Shown here piece after piece: positions 11,101 through 24,300 of a stretch of DNA of 64,000 nt. Below the pieces are notes generated by a model. That model did no database searches. It had not been told where the DNA came from and worked only from the letters and a program-made list of their open reading frames with translations. The position numbers and the translations under genes are program-made. Position 1 is the stretch's first letter; each line of letters opens with the position of its first letter. The stretch is from Prorocentrum cordatum (lineage: Eukaryota; Sar; Dinophyceae; Prorocentrales; Prorocentraceae): positions 1-64,000 of the forward strand of contig CAUYUJ010020278.1 of assembly GCA_963575745.1 (NCBI GenBank), given 5' to 3'.

Positions 11101-12660
11101 GTCTGGGTCTGCGTAGGACGTCACTGTGCTGGACCCCCCAGCAGGCCTCGAAAGTGGCGACAGTTTCACAGATCGCAGCCCCCCAGGGATGGCGAGGTCC
11201 CGTCTGGGTCTGCGTAGGACGTCACTGTGCTGGACCCCCGAGCAGGCCTCGAAAGTGGCGACAGTTTCACAGATCGCAGCCCACCAGGGATGGCGAGGTC
11301 CCGTTTGGGTCTGCGTAGGACGTCACTGTGCTGGACCCCCGAGCAGGCCTCGAAAGTGGCGACACTTTCACAGATCGCAGCCCCACAGGGATGGCTAGGT
11401 CCCGTCTGGATCTGCGTAGGACGCCACTGTGCTGGACCCCCCAGCAGGCCTCGACAGTGGCGATAGTTTCACAGATTGCAGCCCCCCAGGGATGGCGAGG
11501 TCCCGTTTGGGTCTGCGTAGGACGCCACTGTGCTGGACCCCCAGCAGGCCTCGAAAGTGGCGACAGTTTCACAGATCGCAGCTCCCCAGGGATGGCTAGG
11601 TCCAGTCTAGGTCTGCGTAGGACGACACTGTGCTGGACCCCCCAGCAGGCCTCGAAAGTGGCGACAGTTTCACAGATCGCAGCCCCCCAGGGATGGCTAG
11701 GTCCCGCCTTGGTCTGCGTAGGACGTCACTGTGCTGGACCACCCTGGAGGCCTCGAAAGTGGCGATCTCTGGTGTAGTTTGCTTGATGCCAAAGCTTGTG
11801 CATCGATAGCCTCCAGAGGCCTGTTTCGGGCCTGGGGGAAAGAGCGCGGCCCAGGATGGGCAAGCGGTCCATGGGGAGGAGTCGAGAGGTCAGGAAACCT
11901 CGCATTGACGATACGTCAGAGGTCCAGCGGTGTGCCGACATGCAAAGGAGTGAACACTCGAACGGCCTCATTAGCACCGCAGTCGAGCTTCCCTGCGGAG
12001 CTTTGTCCACTGATTGGAAAGGCCCAGTGGCCCCACGACGCAAGGCCCGTGTCGAAGCAACAGCCTCGGCTACCCCTTTCCAGATTTGAAGAATTCACAG
12101 GTGTCAGGCTGCAGGGGGACTGGCATTGGGTATTCTTATACACGCTCGAACTGACATTGAATTGATGGGTCAATTAATCTGATTCAACCAACAACGTTTG
12201 CCAGTGTTGTGTCAGATCTGCGCGCACTCGACGTGCAATCTTTGCGGTGCAACTTGTGTAGAGTGCAGCCTATGCTTTGCAACCTATATGGCGCATTCTC
12301 TGCGATGCAATCCATGTGGGGCGCTCTGTGTGGTGTAACTAATTATTAACATTGAAGCCTCCAACTCCCGTGCTCGAGCAAACATCCCACCCACCCGCAA
12401 TTGGTGGCAACAAGCAACTCGCGCAATGACGCGATGGCCCCCTCTCATGCAGATCCATGGCTCGGCCGGGAGATTGATGACTGTGAGGACGAGTTCGGTG
12501 AAAGTGGCTATGATGACGATGGCGATGATGATGGTGGTAGCGCTGGTGAAGAGGGTGGCGACAACGACGCTGACGATGACGATCACGATGGTGATGATGA
12601 TGGTGATGATGGTGACGGCGAAAATGATGGCGGTGGCGATGATGACGATCACGATGGTGG

Positions 12661-12723
<63 letters not shown>

Positions 12724-15700
12724 GTACGATGGTGATTAACGATAGTGGCCGTTGGCGATGATGACGTTAGCGATGGTGGCGATCACGATGTTGATGATGA
12801 TTGCGATGGCGCTGCTGCTGATGATGATGAAATTGATGATGCTGCTGCTACTGATGATGATGGTGGTGACGATGATGATGATGATGATGTTGATACTGAT
12901 GCTGTGGATCATGGTGAATATGATGATGACGATGATGATGATGACGATGATGATGCTGGTGATGAAGATGATGATGACGATGGCGCTAATGAGGATGAAG
13001 GGCAAGGCCACGCGCGCAGGTTTTCTCACAACGTTCTTATCGAAGTTCATTGTGTTTTCATGTTGCCTGAACGCATCTACGTTGAGCTGCTTGGGCAAGT
13101 AACGCGTTTGCAGCCATTTCGACATGCTTGCGCGGAAGCGCGCGCGTGTGACCTGCATAGTATGGCTCGCATGGTCTCATCGATCAGATTGACAAGGGAC
13201 CAAAGGGTTCCTCTGGATTTCTACAAGGGCGCACATATTATCGTATAGATGGTTAGATGATGAACGCGTGTGCCCCAAATTGTAATCTTTGACAGGGGTG
13301 ACCAGGAGGTGGGACCGATGGGAACTCCCCAGCGGGTCTCAAAGGCCGCGCTGGCGCGCGGGCACTTCAGTGCGGGTCGGTGACTCGGGTGGGCGCGATA
13401 TCGTGATGACGCCGGCAACGGCAGCACCGATGATAAGAGTAGGGATGGTGGAAGCGATGATGGCGATAACGGTGGCAAGGCCAATGACGGTGCCAATGGT
13501 GGTGACGGCGATGACGGGGATGTTGTCCATGTGTCGGTGATGAAGGTTGTTAAAGGATGATGGCAGCAGTCGTGGCGACCGGCGATGCCGATGATGGCGG
13601 CGACACGATGGCACTGATGAGAATGATGGAGGGGAAGTGTGCTCGCCTAGAGCCTTAAGAAACTTGCAAGACTTCTGTCGACAAACGCTTGGTTTCCACA
13701 TGCGTTTGAAGAGCTCCACCCATATATATTGCGAACAACCCTTGGCTTTCAATTGTATGTTTGGCAAGCGCGTGGCGGCGCGCGCGCGCGTGTAACCCGC
13801 ATCGTATTGTTTGATGCGGATTCGCGCGCCGGGCGCATCAACATCAACACGGATGCACCGCATTGTGAGATGACGAGGAAGGGGCTTGGACGATGTGGAT
13901 GAGATCGTATGGTTCTCAGATGGGTTTTGGAAGTGCGGGCGGGCAGAGAATCTGCAGCCAGTCTGATGAAACGCATGTTTTTGTTTTGGTTTTTGAGGGG
14001 GGTGGGTGGGATGCTTGCACAACTGATTCGTTTGGTAGGATGTTGGCATGTGCGCGCGTGTGTGTGAACATTGTGTGTGTGTGCGTGTGTGCGTGCGTGA
14101 TTTAGCAGGTGTGTCTTGAAACATGGTGTTCTGAGATAAACGCATTTGCACGCATGGTATCATTTGACAGGTGTGAGGGGGGCGATCGCCGGTCGGTTGG
14201 AATAACATGAATTCACGTGATGAAAAAAAAAAGATGCGGCAGAACCATCTGTAACTTGCAGTGTCCCAGGAGGTGCTGTTAACCCTGGGTGTGTGTGGGC
14301 GGTGGACTCTAACTTTTCACGCTTCGAGTATCCCCACCAGCCAATTCAGAAACCCTTCCCATGAGAGTTGGCGGGGAAAGGGTCGAACAGACACATGTAG
14401 TGAAACAGAGCGGGCAACCAGGGTGAGCACAGAGATCTCTGGGAGCAAGGGGTTGGCATTGGAGGGCATCTTCGGGCTATCCCTGGGGCCCGCGTGGGGG
14501 CGAGGGAAGGAGGAGTAAGAGGAGGAGGAGGAGGAGGAGGAGGAGGAGGACAAAAACGACGACGACGACGATTACGACGACGACGACGAAGACGACGATG
14601 ACGACCACAACGACGAGGACAAGGCGGAAAAGCAAGAGGACAATGAAGACGATGAGGGCAAGGACGAGGACGAGGACGAGGAGGAGGAGAAGGAGGACAA
14701 CGAGGACGAGGACAGATCCCTCAAGTTCGCCTCTTGGAGCCCTTTTGGAGCCCTTTTAATGGATCTTGGGGTCCTCTTGGGGCTCTTGTGGGGAGTCTTG
14801 GGGCCCTCTTAGGGCACTCTTGGAGCCTCCTTCGGGGTCCCTTGGGAGTCCTGGAGGGCCTCCAGGGGCCACCTTGGATGCTATCGATCAAAAGTAGGGG
14901 GGTCCTCGATTTCCCCCCCTCCCCCCTCCCCCCCAAGAAACCTCGATATCGCCTCTTCGGCCGCTCTTGGGCGCTCTTGACTCTTGAGGCCGCCTGGGCG
15001 GGGCCTCTTGGGCCCCTCTCGGGGTTCTCTTGGGCCATCTCGGGGCAGTCGTGGGGGCTCAGAAGCCCATCGGACGCGAACGGGTAAGAAGGCACAAGTC
15101 ACTGATTTGTCTAAGGTTTTTGAAGGAGTTTGGCCTCTTGGTGGGGTCCTTGGGAGGCACCGAGAGCACTTGGAGCCGTCGTGTGGTCCTCTTGGGCCTC
15201 TTGGAGATATGTCGGGAGCTATATTGAAACATCTTCGGCTATCTTGAGCCATTTTGGAGCATCGGATGCCATCTTGGAGCCACCTTGGGCCATCTTGGGC
15301 GCCCGGACCCGTCGCGGCCCGCCTCAAGAAGCCTCGGGGTAGGGAGGGAGGGTGCGCCCCTCCCCGAAGGCTTTGGCAGAGGCAATTAGGAACTCGCTAG
15401 ACCACCCTAGCTCAAAAGCCTGGTGGGACTGCGCTTCTGAAAAGGCAAACCCTCAGATCCCCGAATCATCAGGGGTAACTCGGGTCAGGGATAACTCGGG
15501 TTCGTTTTTCGGGAATCCCAGCCCGAGTTACCCCGGACCCGAGCTACCCCGGATAACTCGGGCGTCCAGAGCCCCACATCATCAGGGGTAACTCGGGTCA
15601 GGGCTAACTCGGGTTCCTTTTTTCGGGAATCCAAACCCGAGTTACCCCGGACCCGAGTTACCCCGGATAACTCGGGCGCCCAACTTCTGAAAAGGCAAAC

Positions 15701-18262
15701 CCCTGGGGCGGGCACCGGCCGCAAGTCCGGCACCGCCGACCGGCGCCGCCGAGGCGGCCACGAGGCGCCCACGGGCGGGCACCTCGCAGGGCGAAGGTCT
15801 CCGGCCACCGCCCGCCCGCGCACGGGGCGGCTCAGAGGCGCCCACTGAGACGGGCGACCGCCGATTTCTATTGTGTTTTTCGATGTTTTCGGCCTCCTCG
15901 CCTCTTCGGCTTCCCGACGCTCCAAGACGGCCCAAGAAGTCCCCCCGACCGCTCCAAGACGGCCGAAGAGGGCCCCAAGAGAGCCCCAAGACGGGCCAGG
16001 AGGGCCCCAAGACGGTCCCAAGACGCCCCAGGACGGCCCCAGGACGGCCCAGGAGGCGCCCAAGACGGCCCAAGAGGTACCCAAGACGGCCCCAGGAGCG
16101 GCCCAAGACGGCCCAAGACAGCCCAAGAGGCGCCGAGGCGGCGCCGAGCCGGAGCTGCAGTCTCGCCCGCGGCGGTCCCCGTGGCTGCTCTGACGCTGCT
16201 CCGCGGCTGTCCCGAGGGCCGTCCCGTGGCTGTCCTCTCTCTTGTCGAGGGGGGACAAGAAGCCACCCGGACCGGACAGTTGGCGTTTCCTTCAGGAGGG
16301 GAAGAAACACACAGACACAATTAATCGTCGATTTCCCAGAAAATATGGGAAAATATGGGAAGTGATGGGGAAGACAAAAACCCAAGAAAATATTGGAAAA
16401 TATGGGGAATCTTTTTATTTGTGTGTATTTATTTGTGTGTCCCAGGGCCCCTTCATCCTAAGCGGCCTGGGGCGTTTCCGAAACGGCCTTGCCCTGTTTG
16501 ATTCCTCCTTTGGGCGCGTTTGCTAAACGGCCTCTCGTGTCGAAGGTGGTTCTTGAGGGGGGTTGATTTTGTGACCTCTGCTTTGGTTGTCCCTCTGGTT
16601 GTGCCGAGGGTTGTCCCGATGGTTGTTCCGTGACTGCCCCGCCGTTGTCCCCATGGTCGTTCTGTGGTTCTCACGCGCTTGTCCCAACGGTTGTCCTGCG
16701 GTTGTTCCGTGGCAGTTCCACGTCTGTCCCGCGGTTGCTCTGTGGTTGTCCCGAGGTTGTCCTGTGGCTGTCCTGAGATTGTTCCGTGATTGTCCTGTGG
16801 CTGTCCCGTGGTTTTCTCGCAGTTGCCCCATTGTGCTCCCGTGGTTGCCGATCGGTTCATTATGAGACGGATCGACAGCGATGCCGAAGCAGTGATATGG
16901 AGGTGTGTCAATAGATCTGTGAAGATTTCTCGGTAGATCGTTAGTTCTTGAGATTGTAGTGCGAGGCCGTTCGAGATCAGGTATGCAGGTTGCAAAACCA
17001 GATGTCAATCGCAAACCGAACGCTGAGCTCATCTCCCCAACCTCCTTCTTGTTCGAAGGGTGGTCCTACAGGTTAACAGCGTTCGGCCCCCTATAGATTT
17101 CACAATGTTGACTGTCTACGTCATGGAAGAGTTGTGGACAGTCGAGGCTTCTGGAACACAAGCTCGATACATCTAAGAGTTTTGTGGCATCATCACAGGT
17201 CCTGGTGCTGCAACCGCGCAGAATCACCTGCGTGAGCGTTGCCAGGCGGATGGCGTTCCTGTCCGGAGAGCCCCTGGGCGAGTTCGTTGGATACCGCATT
17301 CGGCATGATGTCAAGGTCAGCAACAGGACACGCATAGAGGTCGCCTGGGTGAAAGGGATGTGGGGAGCTGATTTGGCGCGGCACGGTGGTCACGCCAGTC
17401 TTCAAACAACGGTGGAGTTTGTAAGTGTGGGCGGTCGCATTTCAGACTGGCTCCCATTATTTCACGTGCCCTCCCTTTCCACCCACTCCCCCTCATCCCC
17501 CCTTGTGATCGTTCGTTCATTCGTTGTTTTGCCGATCGGCGCGGGCTCTCGCACCCCTCCTCCTTCCCCCCCCCATGGGGTAGATCCTGGCTGGTTTGGG
17601 CGCCCGTTTCGAGCAGGTGGAGTCTCCCCCATGGGACGCACTGTTGCAAACAGTCGCATTGAGCAGAGGTCCAGAGCCAGACCCCCCCCCTCCCATCCCC
17701 TTCCGCCCAATGTCGGAACGCCGAATGAGAAAACGTTCACCTTCTTCTTCTCTTCAACTTCTGCGCTCACTTCTTCACAGACATGTGGGCCAAAGCCCCG
17801 TCGGTCCAAATGCCTTGGAGAGGAGGATGCCAAGCTGGCATGTGGCCAATACAGTGCAACCACTGCCGAGAATGCAGTTGCGCGACGGGGAGGTGCCTTG
17901 GAGAGCCTGGACCCCCTCGAGTCGTGAAAAAGCCGCGACGGGAGAGGTTTCGCTATGTTCTGCCGCTGTGGGTCCTTACCAGGCCTCGGGGCCTGGGAAC
18001 AGGGTCCTGACTTCTGGGGTCGCGTCCTGGACAAAGTCATGACGTCGGGGGTCTGAGGGGTGCAGTTCACGATCGTTCCGAGGCCCCCAGTCTTCGCTTC
18101 GCCCTAGCACTCGTCAGCAGGCAGTGTCCCGGGAAGGGGGCCCAGGGCCGTGCCTCCTGCGCATGCCCGCCACGCTGGTTCCGCCTCTGCCTGTGCCTGG
18201 AGGCTGGCCAGGGTTCCACACGTTTTTTTTTTGTTTATATATATATATATATATAATATATA

Positions 18263-18304
<42 letters not shown>

Positions 18305-21300
18305 TATATATATATAACTCCAGGGCTGCTCCCAGCAGGCGCTCCCTCCCCGGGACATGTCACAGCTCGTGGACCCAGAAGCAGCCGAAGACGTCCGTGC
18401 CGTCCCGGCCGCTTCTCGTCGCCATCACGGGCTGCCGTCCTCGTCCCCTCCTGCTCCTGGGGGGCAACGACAGGGGCGGCGTGGGATCAGGGGGGCCCAT
18501 CGCCCCCCCCCCCCCACACGCCCGTGCACCACCGATGGGTGCCTGCCCCGCCCGGGCACGTGCGGCTTCGCTGTGCGAGGCCACCTTGGGCTATCTGAGG
18601 CCATCTTGGAGCCTTCCTCGGCTATCTTGGACACTGCAACCCCTCGCGTGAGAAGGGCTCCACCCCCAGGGGTAGGGGCAGGGGAAGGGGTAAGCCCCTT
18701 CCCGACGGGGAAGTGGGGGGCTGGAAGAACGAACTCCTTAAGTCACCCAGCCCAGAGGGCTGTTGGGACTCTTCCTGGGTAACGCTCTACCTTCGGGCCC
18801 CCCCGAACGGTGGGGATTCGGGGTGACCGCTCGGCTTTGGGACACGGGTCGATCTCCGAGGATGTCTCTCGGGGGACTGGGGCCTGCGGTGCGGCATCTG
18901 CCTCCCGCCTTCCTCTCAGGCGATCGCAAACATGGATCAAAGGGGCGTGGATCCTCGACGGGCCCCGTTTACATGGGACGTCGCGGATGTCCGCCGAGCG
19001 AGGCGGCACCAGCCGCATTGTGGGGAGGGCGCTTCCCCCGATCCATGGATTTGGCGACCGCGCGCCAGATCCATGGATCGCTAATCCATGTTTGCGCGCC
19101 CCCAGTTCCTCTCGCCCTGTCTCAGGGCGGCCCGCCCCCGCCCCTGCGCCCCCCCCCCTCCTCCTCCTCCTCCTCCTCCTCCTCCTTCTCCTCCTCCTCC
19201 TCCTCCTCCTCCTCCTCCTCGTCCTCGTCCTCCTCCTCGTCCTCCTCCCCCTCCTCCTCCAAGCCCCCGTGGCTCTGTAGGGCGGGGAGGGGCTCAGCAG
19301 CAATGGTGCCATGTTGCATTGCTTCTCTTGCTTCTCTTCTGCTGCAGCGTGAAGGGAGGCGGGCTGGCGGGCTATGCTTCGTGTCCTGGGATACAATCCA
19401 ATGCACTGCTGCACGTCGGAGAGAGTGGAGGAGGTGTTGGATGAAACTCGGAACTTCGATGTCGTTCTGCTCGCGTGCACCCGCTGTGGGGCCCGACTCG
19501 CGGGCGCCCAGGCTCTTACGCGTCGCGTGGGGGGCCGCCTCCTGATCGAGGCTCCGCACACCGTGTCCCCCTTTTGCAACCCCAGCTGCGGCTGCGCTGT
19601 CGCCTTCGGCCCGATCATCAAGGCAGGGGACATTCGGAGGGTATGGGGGAGCCCGAAAGAGGCGGGAGGTAGAGGAGATGCTGTACGTGTTAAGCGAGGT
19701 TCTCTAGACTATTGTGCTATCTGTTTGTGCTATCCCCCCAAACCGTCGAGCAAGCAGAAGTCGGCTTACTTCAGGACGGTCAAGCTGTTGACTGATTGGC
19801 TGCACGGAATTCTAGGGGAGCTGCCAGCAAGGTGCTTGCCTCTGGTCTTCGGGGACATTATCGACGGGATGGGGGAGGAGTGGCGTGACGGTTCCTGGCA
19901 AAAGGTTGGGTCTCCCGCGGCGGGGGCCCCTACCCAGGAGAGGTTTGTGAACTGCGCGGGCAATCTTTTCCGACTGGCCTTCGAACAACACCACCTAGTG
20001 GTTGCTAATGCTCGGCTTCGGGTGGACAATACTTACTTCGGGGGCCGCGGTGCCAGCCGACTGGACTACATATGTTTACCTAGTGGTTTTTCGGACTCTA
20101 TAAAGGAATGCCATGCTATGCGGTGGCTTGGTGTGAAGCTCCAACCCATCAAGGCCCCCCCCCCACGTGATCACCTGCCTGTCGGCGTTTTCGTGCGACA
20201 CAACAGGGAAGGGCAGGAGAGGGAGGAGCGCACGAGGGTCAAGTGGGACGTGGACCGCATGATGAGGAGCTTGAGGGTGGGGGAAGGCCGGTGTGATTTT
20301 CTTCGTACGGCACATGAGGAATTTCAACGGTTATCTATTCGTGAACTACTAGATTGGTCTTCTCCCGATACCATGTTTGACAAGATTGAGGAGACCATCA
20401 TTACGGCGGGGCGGAAACACTTCGAGGGGAGGCAGGAGGTACGTGAGGGATATAGCGAAGCATGTCGTTGACGTCGTGAACTCCTTGGTTTAAGAGTTCA
20501 AATTCGGGGAGGTAAACTTCTAGCACATGATGATCAGATCTCGGATATAGATGATGAGCTGAAACGTCCGTCCCTTGTGCTCCAGCGTGACCGACGTAAA
20601 CACTTGCGCGCCCAACGTGATGCCCTTCTCTCAGAGGCTAACGGCCATTGGGATAAGCGGCGGACGGCGGAGGCGATGCAGCTATCTATGCGAGCGGCTC
20701 GGTGCCGCTTTGGGCCAAAGAAGCGGGGCCATCGTCTGGCGGGAAGTCGTTCGTTGCCCACCTCGGCGGAATGGTTAGCTAGTTGGCGTAAGCCTGGGAT
20801 GGAGGGAGGCATGGCGGTGCAGGAGTTGAATTGGGACATATGGAGGCAGGAGAGGGAGGATGCGGAGGTGCACGAGGATGATGACGACCCTGAGTTGGCC
20901 GAACTTGCGAAGGAGGATATGAAGACGTTCCGTAAGCATGTATTGCTTGCACCCAAACGCCGCGCTGTGCCACAGGGGACCTGCCCACTCGAGCTTTTCC
21001 ACATGCTCTTGTTCCCGAAGCGGAGAGTAGACTGTTCACGAATGGGGTTTGGCTATCCTGGCGCACCCGTCGCAGAGCCTGGCCACCTGCCGGACCCCGT
21101 GGCCCCGCGCGTCCCCAGCTTCTGGTTCCTCATGATTGCAGGGTTCCACAAGATCAGGAAGCACCAGGTCACGCCCCTTTATTGGCATGGGAGCCAGGCC
21201 GCTGCATTGCATAAAAACCTTAGACCAGGTCCATGGGGAAAGCGGGTGGTCCATCTTTTACCAGTCCTGGGAAAGGGTTACTTCGCGAAGCGACTTCCGT

Positions 21301-24300
21301 CCCCGACTTTGGCCGATCACGGGTTCGTATCAGGGCGACGTCGTGGGAACGCCACTCTTATAGCACTTAATGCATCTTGGAGGCGTCGTGAGTTTGGACG
21401 TGCACAACCCCTCTGTTTCAAGGATCTCACCAACGCCTTCTCTAGCAGCACGTTTGAGGCGATGGCCGGCGCTATGGCTTTGCATGTGAACCCCCACGAC
21501 CGCGAGCTCTGTATGCAACGTTTCGAGAACTCGGTGGTGGTCCTCCCCTCGCGCGATGGCGACGTCGTCGTGAAGCCGTTCCAGGGGGGGGCGATGGGGG
21601 ACCCCTATATCGTTTCGATATTATTGCCGATTTTTTCGAGACCAGTTTCATCGTGGGGATGGGAAATTACCAAGTGGGACCGCTCTGCCCGTGACCTTCG
21701 GGCCACGTGGGGAGACCTGTGTTCGGACCTCTCGCTTTTGAAGTACGCGGACGACCTTAACAAGATCGTTTTGTCCGGTTTCGATTCCACCTTCTCGCGT
21801 TTCATCGATGAGCTGATTCGGGTCGGCAACAGTCTTAACAGCCGCCTTTAACAATCCGGGTACGGTCAAAACTTGGACAAGCAAGAGTTTCTTTTTCACT
21901 TCAGCCTCCATGGGGCGTGGAGTAAACAAGCGCTTCGGGCCCGAAAGCATGACCTGGGAGGGATTCCACCAGACGCAGCTCGGCACCTGGGGCCCTATCT
22001 CACCATGAGCCACCTGGCGGCGCAGGAGGTGACGAGGAGGATCCAGGCGTCCAGGGCGTCCTTTTTCAGCCTGTGGGGGATCTGAGGGTTGAGGCTACGA
22101 TATAAGTTCACGCGCCTCCTCCTGATGGGGTTCGCTCAGAATACGATCTCCAGTGGATTAGAAGCATTTGTCCTCAATGATCGTGATTATATGCGACTCG
22201 ACCATGGGGCGGCTGCGTGGGGTCGGAGGGCCTTGTCGGGGAGGGCGTCTCATGCAGGAGAGGGCGATCATGTCCGCAGTTTGTCCACGGCGCAGATTCT
22301 TCTGCATTGGAAGATCGCCCCTTGCTCGGTGGAGATGAAGATCAGGCGGCTCCGCATGTGCCCGGCGTGGGCCAGGCCCCCCCCCCCCCCCCCCCCACCA
22401 TGCCCAAGTTCTCTGCTGTTTATTCGGTGAAATGGAGGCTGATCGTTTTCGGAGACAGATTATAGCGGGTCGTCCTACGCAGTGCTCGTCGCCTTGGGTC
22501 CAGCAGGTTTGTCGGGATCTTGAATCAGCCGCTCTTGCTCTGGGATCCTGGGCCTTGGGGGAGGTCTCGAAGGACCTGGGGATTTTGGGGGGCAGTGGGG
22601 GGGCGGAGGAGTTCGTGTGTCTGGACGTTTCGGAGTTGCGCGCGAAACATGTTTCACGATGCGTACCCCCCCCTGGTCATGGGTCATACATGCGGTTTGG
22701 TCGGCACAATCCTTATGCCGAAATCACAAGCTCCCATGTTGCTCCTGAACTTGGCCGCGGGCCCGACCCTGGGGATGACGAGGTTGCGGAGTTTGTCTGT
22801 GCCCCCCCCTTGCACTCTAAAGGAATTGGACCTGTTGAGACGGGCGAGACCTGCGCGGCAGCCTTTACCCATCGTCGCGACCCGATGAATCACTACAGGC
22901 AGGCAGACCGCATTCGGGACCTGTGCCATGTGATAACGCCCACGAGCGCCTGTATACATTGCCGACAAGTCGTCGGCTGTCAGTCCACGTCAGCCCAACA
23001 TCTCCGAGGCTCACTGGCCCGCGGTCACTGCTACACAGCTGGCCCCGCGACAATGAAGATAACCGCTGAGCCTCCGAGCTCCCTAGCGTGCCCGATCTGT
23101 AACTATTTAGGCTCAACTCTTGCAGACTTGCACGATCACTTGGGCACGCATCTGCCGCTGCAGCTCCGCCCATTCGTCGCTCGGGAGGATCGTGTTCGAC
23201 GGGGTGGGCGACGCCGAGGTGCCTGGCTGGTTCAACAAGGGCGTGAAGCGCCCAGGCGCGGCGGCAGGGGGGTCGGCATCGGCGGGCGCAGGTGGGCAGC
23301 GGGCGGCGGCGGCAAGGGGGGCGCCAGCGACAGGCCAGGCGCGGGGGGGACAAGGAGGTGGGCGGCAAGGCGCAGGACATGACGGCCAGGCTCCTCTTGT
23401 CCGACGTCCGCGAGACGGCGGAGATCTCGGCCGCGACGTCCATCAAGTACTCCATCGGGGTCGACGCGGGGCTGACGACGGCGTGCGTCGTGGAGGGCAA
23501 GAGCTACGACGAGCACAGCCAGGACCTCAGGGGGCGGGCCGCGAACGGGGAGCAGGTGGACTTCAAGGGCCGCGGCCCGCCCCGCGTCCACATCATGATG
23601 GCGGCCATAGGGCACGGGGCGAACTTCACGATCGCCGAAGGCGACGACAAGAAGGAGGGCGAGAGGATCAAGACGATGATCAAGAAGTCCCCGAACTGGA
23701 AGCAGCTCGCGCGGGCCGTGGCCTACTTCAGGGGCAAGCCCCACAATCCGAAGGAGGGCGGCAGGCAGATGGCGACGCCCATGTGGAAGATCAACGCGGA
23801 CACCCCGCTCGGGCTGAAGATCCAGGGCTGCCTGGAGAGCTTGGTCCAGATAGAGGGGGGGGGAGTTCCTGCCAGGCCCAGCGCCGCGGGGCCCGTGCGA
23901 GCGCGGCCTCTCGAAGATCGTAGGGCCAGGGCCCAAGCGCTGATCATGCAGAGCTCGGAGCGGTTCCAGCAGCTGGTGGCGCGTGGGCTGGTGAGTGCTG
24001 ACGCCCCGTTTCAGGCCGCGCAGGCCGCCAGCGGTACAATCCAAACTTTTTCCCATCCAGGTATGCCCGAGGTTCCCTTAGTGCACGTTGCGCCGAGACC
24101 CCCGCCGAGACGCGGGCGGGGTCGCGGTCGTGGCCGAGACGGAGCGCAGCCTGCGCCGTGAGTGCTCACCCCATGGCGGGCTGCGTGCCTGCGCGGGTGT
24201 GAGCCTGGCCAGTGCTGCTGTGCAGTGGGCAGCTCGTCTTCTCTCAATCGCAATTTCCAGCGGGTTTCTGCAGAAGCCAACTCAGAAGCTATAGGTAGTC

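Larger units (their letters stand above)
19374..23210 (+). mobile_element. Non-LTR retrotransposon (LINE), broken copy: endonuclease, reverse transcriptase, zinc-finger tail
   Basis: Four consecutive segments in different frames together carry an apurinic-type endonuclease, a reverse transcriptase, the post-RT region and a Cys/His tail, in normal LINE order, on the strand of the host gene inside helicase intron 3. At least three frame changes or stops (near 20470, 21851 and 22083) show it is not intact as a single ORF. I see no poly(A) tail or clear target-site duplication. It starts about 110 bp after a (TCC)n tract. The group cannot be fixed from the sequence alone. Confidence 0.85.

Noticed and set aside
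10797-11777. Overlapping forward ORFs reading WRGPVWVCVGRHCAGPP.
   Set aside because: 101-bp satellite; the peptide changes frame every unit.
12662-12722. Perfect GAT run as an acidic protein exon.
   Set aside because: Surrounded by imperfect GAT repeats without conserved sequence or splice signals.
15235-15265. CTTGAGCCATTTTGGAGC, looking like a dinoflagellate spliced-leader remnant.
   Set aside because: The match breaks after a few bases in either orientation and it lies in the CTTGGG array.
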